NCBI RefSeq assembly: GCF_009674885.1
Contig: NZ_WKKA01000013.1
Coordinates: forward strand, 22,993-86,992
Reading direction: 5' to 3'
Origin: Paracoccus sp. S-4012
GTDB taxonomy: Bacteria; Pseudomonadota; Alphaproteobacteria; Rhodobacterales; Rhodobacteraceae
DNA: 64,000 nucleotides
Within the stretch, counting starts at the first letter, position 1, and every line of letters starts with the position of its first letter. The notes under the pieces were generated by a model that worked only from the letters and a program-made list of their open reading frames with translations, made no database searches and was not told the DNA's origin. Below are positions 43,268 to 55,200 of this stretch, in pieces. The translations under genes were made by a program, and so were the position numbers.

Positions 43268-44149
43268 TCAGGCGGCGCCTTCGAGCAGCGGCGCCTCCTG
43301 CGCCAGCGCCTCGGCCATGAAGTCGAGGAAGGCGCGGATGCGCGCGGTCCGGCGCAGGTCCTCGTGGGTCAGCAGCCACAGGTCGAGCGTGAAACTCTCG
43401 GGCAGCGGCGCGACCCGCGTCAACCCGGGATCGAGGTCCGCAATCCCGCACGGCAGGGTGGCGAGGCCGATGCCGGCCCTGGCGGCGGCGATGGCGGCGG
43501 CCACCGAGTTGACGCGGAAAGCGGGACGGACGCCGGGCAGGAACTCGGCGAATGCGCGCACCAGCGGCGCGTGCTCGGCGTCGAAGCCGATCCACGGCTG
43601 CTCGGCCAGCGGCGCCGTCGCCTCGGCCGCGGCCGCTCCATAGACCGCGAAGGCCAGCCGCCCCACCCGGCGGCCGACGAGCGTCTCGGGCGGCTGATTG
43701 CCGACCCGCAGCGCCACGTCGGCCTCGCGCCGCGTCAGGTTCAGCGTGGCGTTGCCGACGGTCAACTCGACCTCGATGCCCGGATAGGCGCGGAGAAAGG
43801 CCAGCAGGTGCCGCGGCAGCAGGCCCTGCGCCAGCATGTCCACGGTGGTGATCCGCACCACCCCGCTCAAGCGCAGGTCCTGCCCGGTAACCCGGCGGTC
43901 AAGGGCGGCGATCTCCGCCTCCACGCGGAGCGCGCTCTCCTGCATCGCCTCGCCGGCGGCGGTCAGGGCATAGCCGTTCGGCAGCCGGTCGAAGAGCCGC
44001 ACGCCAAGGGTCTCCTCGAAGGCGCCGATGCGGCGGAAGACGGTCGAATGGTTCACGCCGATCTCGCGCGCGGCCCCGGACAGCGTGCCCGCGCGCGCCA
44101 CCGCCAGAAACAGCCGCAGATCGTCCCAGTTGTCGATCCGTGCATCCAT
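43268..44149 (-). CDS. LysR family transcriptional regulator
   Basis: The 293 residues have the N-terminal LysR winged HTH (LRLFLAVARAGTLSGAAREI, HSTVFRRIGAFEETLGVRLF) and an effector-binding domain. ATG 44149 is chosen, because the open frame to 44662 runs over the divergent metal-chaperone gene. It is divergent from that gene by ~200 bp. It may regulate the metal genes, although LysR regulators are less usual for this than MerR or ArsR types. Confidence 0.9.
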   Translation of the reverse strand: MDARIDNWDDLRLFLAVARAGTLSGAAREIGVNHSTVFRRIGAFEETLGVRLFDRLPNGYALTAAGEAMQESALRVEAEIAALDRRVTGQDLRLSGVVRITTVDMLAQGLLPRHLLAFLRAYPGIEVELTVGNATLNLTRREADVALRVGNQPPETLVGRRVGRLAFAVYGAAAAEATAPLAEQPWIGFDAEHAPLVRAFAEFLPGVRPAFRVNSVAAAIAAARAGIGLATLPCGIADLDPGLTRVAPLPESFTLDLWLLTHEDLRRTARIRAFLDFMAEALAQEAPLLEGAA

Positions 44150-44350
44150 GCAATGCCGCCTTTCGGATTTCTCGGATCGCTCCGCCATGACATGCAACAT
44201 AGCTGGCGATTGAAGCAATGGCCAAGGCAGCGGCTGTGCGTTCCTGCAAGGGCAGCTTTCGGGTTTCCCCAATCGCAACCTCGGACGGAAGTCATAGGTC
44301 ATTGGCTGAAGGCAGGGACGAGCCCCTCCAGATGCTGAAAGGAAACGACC

Positions 44351-44572
44351 ATGACCCAGAAAACCGTTCTTCGCAGTGACGAGCTGTCCTGCCCGTCCTG
44401 CGTGCCGAAGATCGAGAAGGCCCTGCGTGGTCTGCCCGGCGTCGAAAAAGCCGAAGTCCGCTTCAACACCGGCAAGATCGAGGTCGAGCACGACCCGGCG
44501 CAGTCGGACGTGGAGGCGCTGGTCCAAGCGATCCGCGGCACCGGCTACGAGGCGCGGCCATCGGCCTTCTGA
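44351..44572 (+). CDS. Heavy-metal-associated (HMA) domain copper/cation chaperone
   Basis: The 73-residue protein is a single HMA ferredoxin-like fold with the metal-binding CPSC (CxxC) in RSDELSCPSCVPKIEKAL, and ends GTGYEARPS, the common last strand. It has no signal peptide and should carry a soft metal in the cytoplasm. The ATPase 54-72 bp downstream lacks an HMA domain, so this protein may be its detached donor. Confidence 0.92.
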   Translation: MTQKTVLRSDELSCPSCVPKIEKALRGLPGVEKAEVRFNTGKIEVEHDPAQSDVEALVQAIRGTGYEARPSAF

Positions 44573-44586
44573 CCGCATCTCGATCC

Positions 44587-44613
44587 CCGCCGCGCCGCGA
44601 CCCGGCGCGGCGG
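44587..44613 (+). terminator. Strong hairpin between chaperone and ATPase genes
   Basis: CCGCCGCGCC and GGCGCGGCGG form a 10-bp stem around a 7-base loop, followed by TCTGTTGTCTGG. It could terminate part of the transcripts after the chaperone, so that the chaperone is made in excess of the pump. Confidence 0.6.
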
Positions 44614-44625
44614 TCTGTTGTCTGG

Positions 44626-46593
44626 ATGAGAAGGATGAACGAGATGGAACGACTATCTGCAACCATGAAGTCCGCCTTGGCGCATCCGGCGCAGCGGCGC
44701 CTGTGGCTGACCGCCGGCAGCGGTATGCTGATCGCGGTCGGGCTGATTGCGCGTTACGGCTTCGGCATGATCGACCTGTGGGCCGGGCTGATGGTGGCCG
44801 CGGCGCTGCTGGCCGGCTCGGACATCGCCCTGCGCGCCTGGCGGGCGCTGAAGGTCAGGCATCTGAGCATCGAGCTTCTGGTGACGATCGCCGCCGCGGG
44901 TGCGCTGGTGATCGGCGAATACTGGGAGGCGGCCGCCGTCACCTTCCTCTTCATGCTCGGTGCCTGGCTGGAGATGCGGACCATGGGCCAGACCCGCGGC
45001 GCGCTGAAGGAACTGCTCGACGCCGCACCCGCCACCGCGACGGTGCTGCGCGAGGGCGAACCCATCGAGATCCCGGCCCACACGGTTCAGTTGGGTGAAA
45101 CCGTGCTGGTCAAGGCCGGCCAGCGCATCCCCGTGGACGGCGAAGTCACCGAGGGCACCGCGGCCGTCAGCGAGGCCGCCATCACCGGCGAGCCGATGCC
45201 CGCCGAGAAGGCGCCGGGCAGCCGCGTCCATGCCGGCACCATCGCCGAGAACGGGTTGCTGCGCATCCGGGCCACCAATGTCGGCGCCGACACCACGCTG
45301 GCCCGCATCATCCAGCGCGTCGAGGAGGCGCAGGAGGAGAAAGCCCCCAGCCAGCGGATGATCGAGCGTTTCGCGCAATGGTATACGCCTGCGATCATCG
45401 GGCTCGCAGTCGTGGCGTTCGCCTTCACGCAGGACATCCGGCTGGCGCTGACGCTGCTGGTCGTGGGCTGCCCCGGCGCGCTGGTGATCTCGACGCCGGT
45501 GTCCATCGTCGCCGGGATCGGCCGAGCGGCGCGCGGCGGCATCCTGATCAAGGGCGGGCAGCACCTGGAAAGCGCGGGCCGGATCGACACGATCGCGCTC
45601 GACAAGACCGGGACGCTGACCGAAGGCAAGCCGCGCCTCGCCACCGTGATCGCGCTTGACGGCACGGCGGAAGACGAGCTCCTGCGCCTCGCCGCGACCG
45701 CCGAGGCCGGCTCGGACCACCCGCTCGGCAGCCCCATCGTCGAGGCAGGACGGAGGCACGGCCCGCTGCCCACGCCCGAGACGCTGGACGAGCACGCCGG
45801 GATGGGCATCAGCGCGTGCGTCGACGGGCGTGAGGTCGCTGCCGGCAACCGCCGCCTGATGGAGAAGCTCGGCATCCCCTTGGGCGCCGATGGGGAGGCC
45901 GGGCTGAAGCGCCTGCTCTCGGCCGGGCAGACGCCGATCCTGGTGGCGGCGGACGGGCGGCTCATCGGCCTCCTGGGCATGTCCGACATGGCCCGCGAGG
46001 GCGCGGCGGACGCCATCGCCCGCCTGCGCGCCATCGGCATCCGCCGCGTTGTCATGCTGACCGGCGACCAGCGCGGCGCGGCCGAGGCCATCGCCCGCGA
46101 GGTCGGCATCGACGAGGTCCATGCGGGGTTGATGCCGGAGGACAAGCTGGCGCTGATCCGCGAGATGAAGGCAGGGGGCGCCCATGTTGCGATGGTCGGC
46201 GACGGCATCAACGACGCCCCGGCGCTCGCCGCGGCCGACACCAGCATCGCCATGGGCGCCGCCGGCAGCGATGTGGCGATCGAGACCGCCGACATTGCGC
46301 TCCTGAAGGACGATCTGGGCAAGATCCCCGAGGCGATGGCGATCTCGCGCGCGACGCTCGGCAACATGCGCCAGAACCTGGTGATCGCGCTGATGACGGT
46401 GGCCGGTCTGCTCGCCGGGGTGTTCTCGGGCGACATCCACATGGCGGGAGGGATGCTGGTGCACCAGCTTTCGGTGCTGATCGTGATCGCCAACGGCATG
46501 CGCCTGCTGCGCGTGCCGGCAAGATACCGGCCGGGCGCCAGCCGCAAGGGACGAGCGGCTACCGGGTCAGCGACCGCCCCCGCCCGAAGCTGA
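44626..46593 (+). CDS. P1B-type metal ATPase with unusual CPG motif
   Basis: Metal-transporting P-type ATPase of about 650 residues, without an N-terminal metal domain. The ion-site motif is C282-P283-G284 (GCPGALVIS) in place of CPC. Other family parts are intact: [10 protein letters not shown] with D326, TGEPMPAEK and [20 protein letters not shown]. The best start is probably ATG 44644, since AAGGA at 44629-44633 lies at the right distance; ATG 44626 and 44635 are alternatives. It is preceded by its probable chaperone. The metal is unknown; the missing second Cys suggests specificity different from CopA. Confidence 0.88.
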   Translation: MRRMNEMERLSATMKSALAHPAQRRLWLTAGSGMLIAVGLIARYGFGMIDLWAGLMVAAALLAGSDIALRAWRALKVRHLSIELLVTIAAAGALVIGEYWEAAAVTFLFMLGAWLEMRTMGQTRGALKELLDAAPATATVLREGEPIEIPAHTVQLGETVLVKAGQRIPVDGEVTEGTAAVSEAAITGEPMPAEKAPGSRVHAGTIAENGLLRIRATNVGADTTLARIIQRVEEAQEEKAPSQRMIERFAQWYTPAIIGLAVVAFAFTQDIRLALTLLVVGCPGALVISTPVSIVAGIGRAARGGILIKGGQHLESAGRIDTIALDKTGTLTEGKPRLATVIALDGTAEDELLRLAATAEAGSDHPLGSPIVEAGRRHGPLPTPETLDEHAGMGISACVDGREVAAGNRRLMEKLGIPLGADGEAGLKRLLSAGQTPILVAADGRLIGLLGMSDMAREGAADAIARLRAIGIRRVVMLTGDQRGAAEAIAREVGIDEVHAGLMPEDKLALIREMKAGGAHVAMVGDGINDAPALAAADTSIAMGAAGSDVAIETADIALLKDDLGKIPEAMAISRATLGNMRQNLVIALMTVAGLLAGVFSGDIHMAGGMLVHQLSVLIVIANGMRLLRVPARYRPGASRKGRAATGSATAPARS

Positions 46594-46612
46594 GCTACAG
46601 CTCAAGCCACGA

Positions 46613-46636
46613 GTCCCCGCGCAGATGCGCGGGGAC
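46613..46636 (+). terminator. Hairpin after the CPG ATPase gene
   Basis: GTCCCCGCGC and GCGCGGGGAC form a perfect 10-bp stem with a 4-base loop. There is no T run after it. Its place 20 bp after the ATPase stop fits a terminator. Confidence 0.6.
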
Positions 46637-46711
46637 TGATTCACGTCTCTGCGAGATTGCCGGACGCTTTTTTCCGATCTGGACGAAGCGGGTTTCCCAC
46701 GAGGTGCCAAC

Positions 46712-47362
46712 ATGAACGAGAAATCTGACGCGCGTGCATGGAAGGAGGTTCTCGAATTCTGGTTTCCAGAGCAGAGCACCTACAACCTTGACGCCGACAC
46801 TCATCGAGAACAGTGGTTCTGGCGGATGCGCGGCGGGGCCGACAGCGAGATCATCGCCAGATTTTCCGATCTCACAGCCGAGGGGGCCAAGGGCGATCTC
46901 GATCACTGGGCGGGCAATGCCGAAGGCAGGCTCGCGCTCATCATCGTGCTCGACCAGTTCTCGCGTTCGCTCTGGCGGGGCGAGAGCCGAGCCTTCGAGC
47001 AGGATCGCGCCGCACTGGCGCTGGCCATGGAGGGCCTCGCACACGGCCACTACGCCGGTCTCGCCAGCCCGTGGCTCAAGATCGTCTTCGGCCTGCCACT
47101 GGGCCACTGCGAGGGCCCCGATCATCTGGAGCGTCTGGATCTTCTCATCAGGCTCCGCGAGGACATCGCCGCGCAAGCCCCGGCAGAACTGCGGCCGATA
47201 TACCTGTCGCTCGTGACGCAGGCCCACGATGTGCGGAAGGTGATCGCGGCTTTCGGGCGGCACCCGCACCGCAATCAGGCACTCGGCCGCCAGTCAACCC
47301 CGGCGGAGGAAGCATACATTGCCGAGGGGAGGTTTCCGCATCTGCGGGCGTTTGAAGAGTGA
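46712..47362 (+). CDS. DUF924 family protein
   Basis: The 216-residue cytoplasmic helical protein has the DUF924 marks: VLEFWFPE at the N-terminus, QWFWRMRGG, LALIIVLDQFSRSLWRG and a C-terminal PHRNQALGR. The fold is TPR-like. The biochemical role of this family is not settled. It lies between two metal ATPase genes on the same strand but is separated by >100 bp at each side, so a functional link is only positional. Confidence 0.92.
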   Translation: MNEKSDARAWKEVLEFWFPEQSTYNLDADTHREQWFWRMRGGADSEIIARFSDLTAEGAKGDLDHWAGNAEGRLALIIVLDQFSRSLWRGESRAFEQDRAALALAMEGLAHGHYAGLASPWLKIVFGLPLGHCEGPDHLERLDLLIRLREDIAAQAPAELRPIYLSLVTQAHDVRKVIAAFGRHPHRNQALGRQSTPAEEAYIAEGRFPHLRAFEE

Positions 47363-47518
47363 CGATCTGACACGGCGCTGAGCGATCGCGCTGACGGGTA
47401 GCGGGATACGAGCCCCGCTCAGCCACGTGCAGCCCTGCAGCATTCTTGACCTTCCAGCAGTGGGAAGGAGCAAGGTGAGCGTGGATGATCTCAGAACGAT
47501 TCTCCGGAAGGATACGAG

Positions 47519-49936
<2,418 letters not shown>

Positions 49937-50082
49937 TGTCCGGGTGGCATCGTGGGCCGTTCCCGCGAGCGCATCTGACAGGCGACATCATGCCGCGGGA
50001 CGCCGGCGCATTCTCACCCGTTCGTGGGTCGCGCTCCGGACTAGCCGGTGAGATCATGGAGTCCACGAAGAAAGGTTTGACG

Positions 50083-50568
50083 ATGCGGAACGATCACACC
50101 ATCGGCCGGCGGGCCGTTCTCGCGGCCGCCGCCGCACTTCCGTTCCTGCTGTCGATGCCGGCCTGGGCGAGGGCCGAGGCTCTGCCGCTCGTGACCGTCA
50201 CCAAGGATCCGTCCTGCGGCTGCTGCGGTCGCTGGATCGAGCATATCGAAGCCGCAGGGTTTCAGGTCCGGGTGGTGAACTCGGACGATGTGTTCAGCCT
50301 CAAGGAGCGGCTCGGCGTGCCGGCCGATCTGAGCTCCTGCCATACGGCCGAGGTGGACGGCTATGTGGTGGAGGGTCATGTGCCAGCTGCCGCGATCCGC
50401 CGCCTGCTGGCCGAGCGGCCCTCCGGGACGGGACTTGCCGTTCCCGGAATGCCTGCCGGCTCGCCCGGCATGGATTTTTCCGGCGTCGAACCCGAGCCCT
50501 ATGAAGTGCTCCTGTTCGGCCCGATCACCCAGACCTTCGGGCGCTACCTCGGCGCGCAGGAAATCTGA
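50083..50568 (+). CDS. DUF411 metal-binding protein, exported
   Basis: The 161-residue protein has a Tat-like or Sec signal (IGRRAVLAAAAALPFLLSMP) and the DUF411 domain with CGCCGRW and SSCHTAEVDGYVVEGHVP, whose cysteines and histidines probably bind copper in the periplasm. ATG 50083 is preferred, with AAAGG upstream; ATG 50056 (MESTKKG) is an alternative. It lies ~150 bp after copA. Confidence 0.88.
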   Translation: MRNDHTIGRRAVLAAAAALPFLLSMPAWARAEALPLVTVTKDPSCGCCGRWIEHIEAAGFQVRVVNSDDVFSLKERLGVPADLSSCHTAEVDGYVVEGHVPAAAIRRLLAERPSGTGLAVPGMPAGSPGMDFSGVEPEPYEVLLFGPITQTFGRYLGAQEI

Positions 50569-50790
50569 GCCAGGCGCCTCCACATGACCGTTCACCTTGC
50601 CACCGATCCGATGCAGCACAAGCCGAGAGCGATGGGCCTTGCCCACGTCAGCGGCGCATCGCCCCGGCTCGACACCGAGAAGGCAGGTGGCTCATGAGCG
50701 GGCGCGCGAGAGTTGCGTTCGCGGCGGGATGCGGTCGATTGCGGCAGTTCGCAATCGGCATCCTGCTGCTTGCCATCAGCGCCCTTCGTG

Positions 50791-51021
50791 CCACTATCGA
50801 AAACCGGCGCCGAGTTGCTGTTCGAGCTGATCTCGCAATGCTACGAGCGCGGTTCGACCCTCATCACCAGTAATCTGCCCTTCGATGAATGGACCGAGAC
50901 CTTCGGATCCGAGCGCCTCACCGGTGCGCTTCTCGACCGGCTGACCCACCATGTCAGCATCCTCGAGATGAACGGCGAGAGCTACCGCCTCGCAAACAGC
51001 ACCGCCCGCAAACGGCGCTGA
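50791..51021 (+). pseudogene. IS21 IstB-like ATPase, C-terminal fragment
   Basis: The frame matches the end of IstB: PLSKTGAELLFELISQCYER, STLITSNLPFDEWTETFGSE and LDRLTHHVSILEMNG. The Walker A half is missing. Upstream, an ORF starting MSGRARVAFAAGCGRLRQ at 50694 is in another frame and may be a gene cut by this insertion. The IS21 element is not functional here. Confidence 0.85.
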
Positions 51022-51205
51022 CGCCTTCAACTCAATCCACCAGATTGGCCCAAGCGGCCATGCGCCAGCTATTTGGTGAGCGCGCGCGCCATGGCGCAAC
51101 CCACTGCCAACCGGCCCGGTTTTACACCGCCGCCGTGGCCGACTTTTGCGCCGCCGTTGACAAGGAACCGCAGGCTGAGCCAGTCGCGAGTATTCTTACA
51201 GTCCC

Positions 51206-51475
51206 TCAATCTTGCGGGCCGCCGATTTCAATAGCGCGGGAGCGCGAACTGTCTTGGCGAGCCGTCTGGGAAACTTCGAGCGCTCGCGGACATTGCCGCA
51301 CCAGCGCATTGCTCTGCGTCACGACGATCGCGGTTACGGCCGCCGACATAGCCTCTGGAAGGCCGATTGCGTGGGCCGATGCGAACGCAAGCGTGCCGGC
51401 CGTGCTCATCCGCAAGGAGTGCAGAAGCGTCCATCGATCAAGGGCAAGCCAGCGCGCCATCCGGCCACCATGCAT
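51206..51475 (-). pseudogene. FUSC-family transporter, N-terminal fragment
   Basis: Residues ALDRWTLLHSLRMSTAGTLA and HAIGLPEAMSAAVTAIVVTQ match the first helices of FUSC/aromatic-acid exporters. After TQSN the frame leaves the family (LVRQCPRALEVSQ) and stops, so the gene is truncated or frameshifted. It lies between IS21 debris and the pqq operon. Confidence 0.6.
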
Positions 51476-51687
51476 CCGCAACGAGTTATCCGTTTTTAGG
51501 TGATAGCAGACTGTTCGCGTTGCGTCGCCTTGGAGGCAGGCCATGGGCCGAGGGCGGCATTCGGCTGCAAGGAGCGACGTCGAGGGTCGAGCAAGGCCCT
51601 CCCTACGCTGGCGAATCCGCAGGTGACAAGCTGGCCTAACGGTTAAGAGGAGGAGCGCCAGCTAATGTGCTCACTGGCGATCACCCG

Positions 51688-51840
51688 CTACTTCTTGGCG
51701 GCAAGGTCGACCAGGCCGCTCGACGCGAAGTCCTGGATCACGCTGCCCTTGCCGTGCAGCAGAACGATCAACTCGTCGCTGCCCAACTCCACATAGTGCA
51801 GACGAACGCCATCGACGTTCATCGCCCCAGCTAGGGTCAT
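51688..51840 (-). pseudogene. Alpha/beta hydrolase N-terminal remnant
   Basis: ATG 51840 starts a 50-residue frame, MNVDGVRLHYVELGSDE then LIVLLHGKGSVIQDFASSG, which is the start of an alpha/beta hydrolase with the oxyanion HG motif. TAG follows LAAKK where YRVIA-type sequence is expected; RVIA is still readable after the stop. The remainder is absent. Confidence 0.6.
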
Positions 51841-51865
51841 TCACCGTCCTTGATGATGGGCGGCA

Positions 51866-53044
51866 TCAAATCTCCGGGGCTCCGTTGAGCCGTTTGTTGG
51901 TCGGCAAGCTTTTCTTGTCCGCTCCTCCCATCCGGCGGTATGTCAGTTCGTCGCCGCCCGGCGCCGCGCCCGCCTCGGCGCGCGCGTGCAGCGCTGCGTT
52001 CAGCGGCGAGCGGGCGCAGACCGGGTCCGTCGCCGCCGCATCGCCCGCGATCGCCATCGCCTGGCAGCGGCAGCCGCCGAAATCCAGGCCCTTGCGATCG
52101 CAGCTGGCGCAAGGCTCGGGGAGCCAGGCGGTGCCGCGAAAGGCGTTGAAGGCGGCGCCGTTGGTCCAGATGTCGGCGAGAGCGCGGTCGCGGACGTTCT
52201 CGAAGCTCAGTTGCGGGATCGTCTGCGCGGCGTGGCAGGGCAGCACCGTCCCGTCGGGCGTGACGTTGAGCCCCGTCGAGCCCCAGCCGCCCATGCAGGC
52301 CTTGGGGAACTGCGCGTGGTGGTCGGCGGGGACGTAGTCGATGACCATGCGCCCGCGCAGCGCCTCGCGCGCCTCGTTCACGACGCGGCGGGCGAAGGCC
52401 GCCTGCTCGCGGCTCGGCATCAGCGCGCGCCGGTTCAGGTCGGCCCAGCCGTGGAACTGGACCGTCGCGACCTCGATCCGCCGCGCGCCCATGGCCAGCG
52501 CCAGATCGATCATCTGCGGCAGGCTATCCATGTTCTGGCGATGGACCACGGCGTTCAGCGTCAGCGGGAATCCCACCTCGCCGATCCAGGCCGCGACCTG
52601 CATCTTGCGGTCCCAGGCGCCGGTCATGCCCCCGATGCGGTCGGCCATGTCGCGGCCAACGCCCTGCAGCGACAGCTGGACGTGATCGACGCCGGCGGCA
52701 TCCAGTTCGCGCAGCCGTGCGAGGGTTAGTCCCAGACCCGAGGTGATGAGGTTGACGTAGAGCCCCGCCTCGCGTGCCGAGGCCGCGATCTGCGTCAGGT
52801 CGCGTCGCGAGGCGGGCTCGCCGCCCGAGATATGGACCTGCAGCACCCCCAGCGCGGCCGCCTGCCGGAAGACATCGGCCCATGCCCCGGCCGCCAGTTC
52901 CGACTGAGCCCGGACCAGATCGAGAGGGTTGGAGCAATAGGGGCAGGCCAGCGGGCAGCGGTGCGTGATCTCGGCCAGCATGGCGATCGGCAGGCCCGGC
53001 GTAACCGGGTTGCCCTGGAAGTCGCGTGGCAGTTCGGCGTTCAT
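51866..53044 (-). CDS. pqqE: PQQ biosynthesis radical SAM enzyme
   Basis: Cross-links Glu and Tyr of the PqqA peptide, with PqqD as peptide chaperone. The 392 residues have the radical-SAM cluster C30-x3-C34-x2-C37 (RCPLACPYC), the SGGEP motif and a C-terminal SPASM region ([37 protein letters not shown]). It overlaps pqqD by 4 nt and ends the operon. Confidence 0.96.
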   Translation of the reverse strand: MNAELPRDFQGNPVTPGLPIAMLAEITHRCPLACPYCSNPLDLVRAQSELAAGAWADVFRQAAALGVLQVHISGGEPASRRDLTQIAASAREAGLYVNLITSGLGLTLARLRELDAAGVDHVQLSLQGVGRDMADRIGGMTGAWDRKMQVAAWIGEVGFPLTLNAVVHRQNMDSLPQMIDLALAMGARRIEVATVQFHGWADLNRRALMPSREQAAFARRVVNEAREALRGRMVIDYVPADHHAQFPKACMGGWGSTGLNVTPDGTVLPCHAAQTIPQLSFENVRDRALADIWTNGAAFNAFRGTAWLPEPCASCDRKGLDFGGCRCQAMAIAGDAAATDPVCARSPLNAALHARAEAGAAPGGDELTYRRMGGADKKSLPTNKRLNGAPEI

Positions 53045-53391
53045 GGCAACCTCACGAAGACCATGCGGCGGTCGATCAGACCCTGCAGGAAGGCGCGCAC
53101 ATCGGCGTCGATCTGGTCCCGAGGCGCGCCGTAAGCCGCGGCGAGGTCGGCGACGATCCGGCCCAGCGTGCGTCCGTCTAGCGCCGACAGGATCGCATCG
53201 CCGATCGCAACCAGCTGAATCGCCCGTTCGGGGGCGAGCAGCACGCGCATGTCGCGGACCCGGTCATGGGCCAGCCGAACGCCGCGCGGGAGATAGGGCA
53301 CGGTATCGTCGGTGAGCGGCGGGTCGGGGTCGGGGGCCACAAATCCCGGATCTCCCGGCTCCGCAGGGGCAACGCGGTTTTGGACCGTCAT
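53041..53391 (-). CDS. pqqD: PQQ biosynthesis peptide chaperone
   Basis: The 116-residue PqqD binds PqqA and presents it to PqqE. It has the PqqD fold ([40 protein letters not shown]) with a ~30-residue N-terminal extension rich in Pro and Asp. It overlaps pqqC and pqqE by 4 nt. Confidence 0.93.
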   Translation of the reverse strand: MTVQNRVAPAEPGDPGFVAPDPDPPLTDDTVPYLPRGVRLAHDRVRDMRVLLAPERAIQLVAIGDAILSALDGRTLGRIVADLAAAYGAPRDQIDADVRAFLQGLIDRRMVFVRLP

Positions 53392-54155
53392 GGCAGCATC
53401 CCCCCGCCCGGCCGCCAGGCGCCGGGCGGGATGCGTCCCTCGACATAGCCGTGCCAGAGCGCGTCCAGCTGCGCCCAGAGCACATCCGTCTTGAAGATCA
53501 GCGCCGCCGCCGCCGCATCCTGCCGTTCAGCCGTATCGGCGTGGTCCAGCACCCAGTTCAGCCCGAAGTCCACGTCCTTGGGCGCCTCGGCCAGACGCTT
53601 GCGGAAATAGGCGAGGCTGGTCTCGTCGGCGAAATCATAGTGCTTCAGCAGACCCTCGATCCGCTCGGCATGGATCTTCGGGGCGAACATTTCGGTCAGG
53701 CTGGCGGCGACGGCGTCGAGCAGCGGCATGTCGCGGACGAAGCGGACATAGGCATCGACGGCAAAGCGCATAGCCGGCATCACGCCCGCGCCGCTTTCGA
53801 CGTAATCGGGATCGAGTCCCACCGCCCTCGCCAGCGCCAGCCAGCGCCGGATGCCGCCGCCCTCCTCCACGCCGCCGTCGTGATCCTCGATCCGCGACCG
53901 CCAGCGGCGGCGCAGGTCGGCGTCGGTCACGCGCGACAGGAAGGCCGCGTCCTTCATCGGGATGCGGGACTGGTAGTGCCACCGGTTGATGACCCAGGCC
54001 CGCACCTCGTCCGGGCTGCATTCGCCACCGTGCAGGCGCCGGTGGAAGGGGTGGAGGTCGTGATACCGCTCCTCCCCGATGCGGCGCAGCCGGGCCTCGA
54101 AGGCCTCGCGCGAGGGGGCCGCGCCGGCGGCAGGAATGGGGGCGGGTGCGTTCAC
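53388..54155 (-). CDS. pqqC: Pyrroloquinoline-quinone synthase
   Basis: Cofactorless oxidase performing the final ring closure and oxidation to PQQ. The 255 residues match PqqC along the full length: [56 protein letters not shown] and [13 protein letters not shown]. Conserved active-site His, Arg and Tyr residues are visible. It overlaps pqqD and pqqB by 4 nt. Confidence 0.96.
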   Translation of the reverse strand: MNAPAPIPAAGAAPSREAFEARLRRIGEERYHDLHPFHRRLHGGECSPDEVRAWVINRWHYQSRIPMKDAAFLSRVTDADLRRRWRSRIEDHDGGVEEGGGIRRWLALARAVGLDPDYVESGAGVMPAMRFAVDAYVRFVRDMPLLDAVAASLTEMFAPKIHAERIEGLLKHYDFADETSLAYFRKRLAEAPKDVDFGLNWVLDHADTAERQDAAAAALIFKTDVLWAQLDALWHGYVEGRIPPGAWRPGGGMLP

Positions 54156-55042
54156 AGCGAGATCTCCATTCCGTCGCGGCCGATCTGCCAGCCCGCCGCC
54201 CTGACCTGCGCGGCCTCGGCGCTCGATGGGTCGCAGAGAGGGTTCGAGTTGTTGATATGAACATAGACGCGCCGTCCCGTCGGGACTTTGGCCAGCCGCT
54301 CGAGGCTGCCGTCGCCGTTGCCCACGGGCAGGTGTCCCATGCGCCGGCCGGTCTTCGCACCCAGGCCTGCGCGGATCATCTCGTCATCCGCCCACAGCGT
54401 CCCGTCGAAGAGCAGCAGGTCCGCGCCCGCGATCCGGTCGGTGAGCCAGCCGGGCAGGTCGGCGCAGCCGGGGATATGAAGCGCCCGGCGGCCGCCCGCC
54501 GTCAACTCCACCCCCACCGTCGTCTCGCCCACCAGTCCGGTGTCCACCTCGTCGCCCTCCAGATAGAGCGGCACCTTGCCGGGCACCGCGAACAGCGTGG
54601 CGGTCAAGCCCGACGCGAGTTCAAACGGCTCTTCCAGCGCCACGGTCCGGCGCGTGACCAGCGCCGGGTCGAGCGCGGCAAAGACCGGGTTCGCCGCCAG
54701 CACCTGCTGGATGGCGTCGGTCGCGAACAGGTCGAACTGCTGCTTTTCGCGCAGCGTCAGCAGCCCCGCCACATGGTCGATGTCGCCGTTCGTCACCAGC
54801 ACGGACCGCAGCGGCGACTGCCGCGCACCGGTCGGGTGGAGCGCCGGCGTGGCCGCCATCTGCGCCCGGATGTCCGGCGAGGCGTTGACGACCGCCCAGG
54901 TCTCGCCATCGGCGCTGACCGCGATCGAGCTTTGCGTCATGGACGCGATGCGGCCTGCGCGCGCGGCGGCGCAGTTGCCGCAGCCGCAGTTCCACTGCGG
55001 GAGGCCGCCGCCCGCAACCGCGCCCAGGATGATGATCCGCAT
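54152..55042 (-). CDS. pqqB: PQQ biosynthesis protein PqqB (metallo-beta-lactamase fold)
   Basis: Hydroxylase-type step on the cross-linked Glu-Tyr intermediate. The 296 residues begin IIILGAVAGGGLPQWNCGCG, the zinc-binding CxC hallmark of PqqB, and contain TNGDIDHVAGLLTLRE and VHINNSNPLCDPSS. ATG 55042 is chosen; the alternative 55054 adds four residues. A strong hairpin lies between it and pqqA. Confidence 0.95.
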   Translation of the reverse strand: MRIIILGAVAGGGLPQWNCGCGNCAAARAGRIASMTQSSIAVSADGETWAVVNASPDIRAQMAATPALHPTGARQSPLRSVLVTNGDIDHVAGLLTLREKQQFDLFATDAIQQVLAANPVFAALDPALVTRRTVALEEPFELASGLTATLFAVPGKVPLYLEGDEVDTGLVGETTVGVELTAGGRRALHIPGCADLPGWLTDRIAGADLLLFDGTLWADDEMIRAGLGAKTGRRMGHLPVGNGDGSLERLAKVPTGRRVYVHINNSNPLCDPSSAEAAQVRAAGWQIGRDGMEISL

Positions 55043-55060
55043 GGGTAACACCAAAATGGA

Positions 55061-55091
55061 GCGGCCCCGCCCGGCTCACGGGCAGGGCCGC
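55061..55091 (-). terminator. Hairpin between pqqA and pqqB
   Basis: GCGGCCC/GCCCG pairs with CGGGC/GGGGCCGC around a short TGAG-type loop, followed on the minus strand by CATTTTGG. Such a structure probably limits read-through, so that pqqA is made in excess of pqqBCDE. Confidence 0.7.
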
Positions 55092-55107
55092 CTCCGACTT
55101 GCCGCGT

Positions 55108-55200
55108 TCAGAACAGAACCGGTTCGTCCTCGGCCGGGGCATACATTTTGATTTCCATGCCGCAGGCGATTTCCTTCAGGGTGGGTTTGGTCCAGGCCAT
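55108..55200 (-). CDS. pqqA: PQQ precursor peptide
   Basis: The 30-residue peptide MAWTKPTLKEIACGMEIKMY plus a short tail holds the conserved Glu-x-x-x-Tyr (EIKMY), whose Glu and Tyr become PQQ. A ribosome binding site (AAGGAG) precedes the ATG. It is first in the pqqABCDE order. Confidence 0.95.
   Translation of the reverse strand: MAWTKPTLKEIACGMEIKMYAPAEDEPVLF

Noticed and set aside
44653..46464. 603-codon minus-strand open frame
   Set aside because: It is antisense to the CPG ATPase, with no motif.
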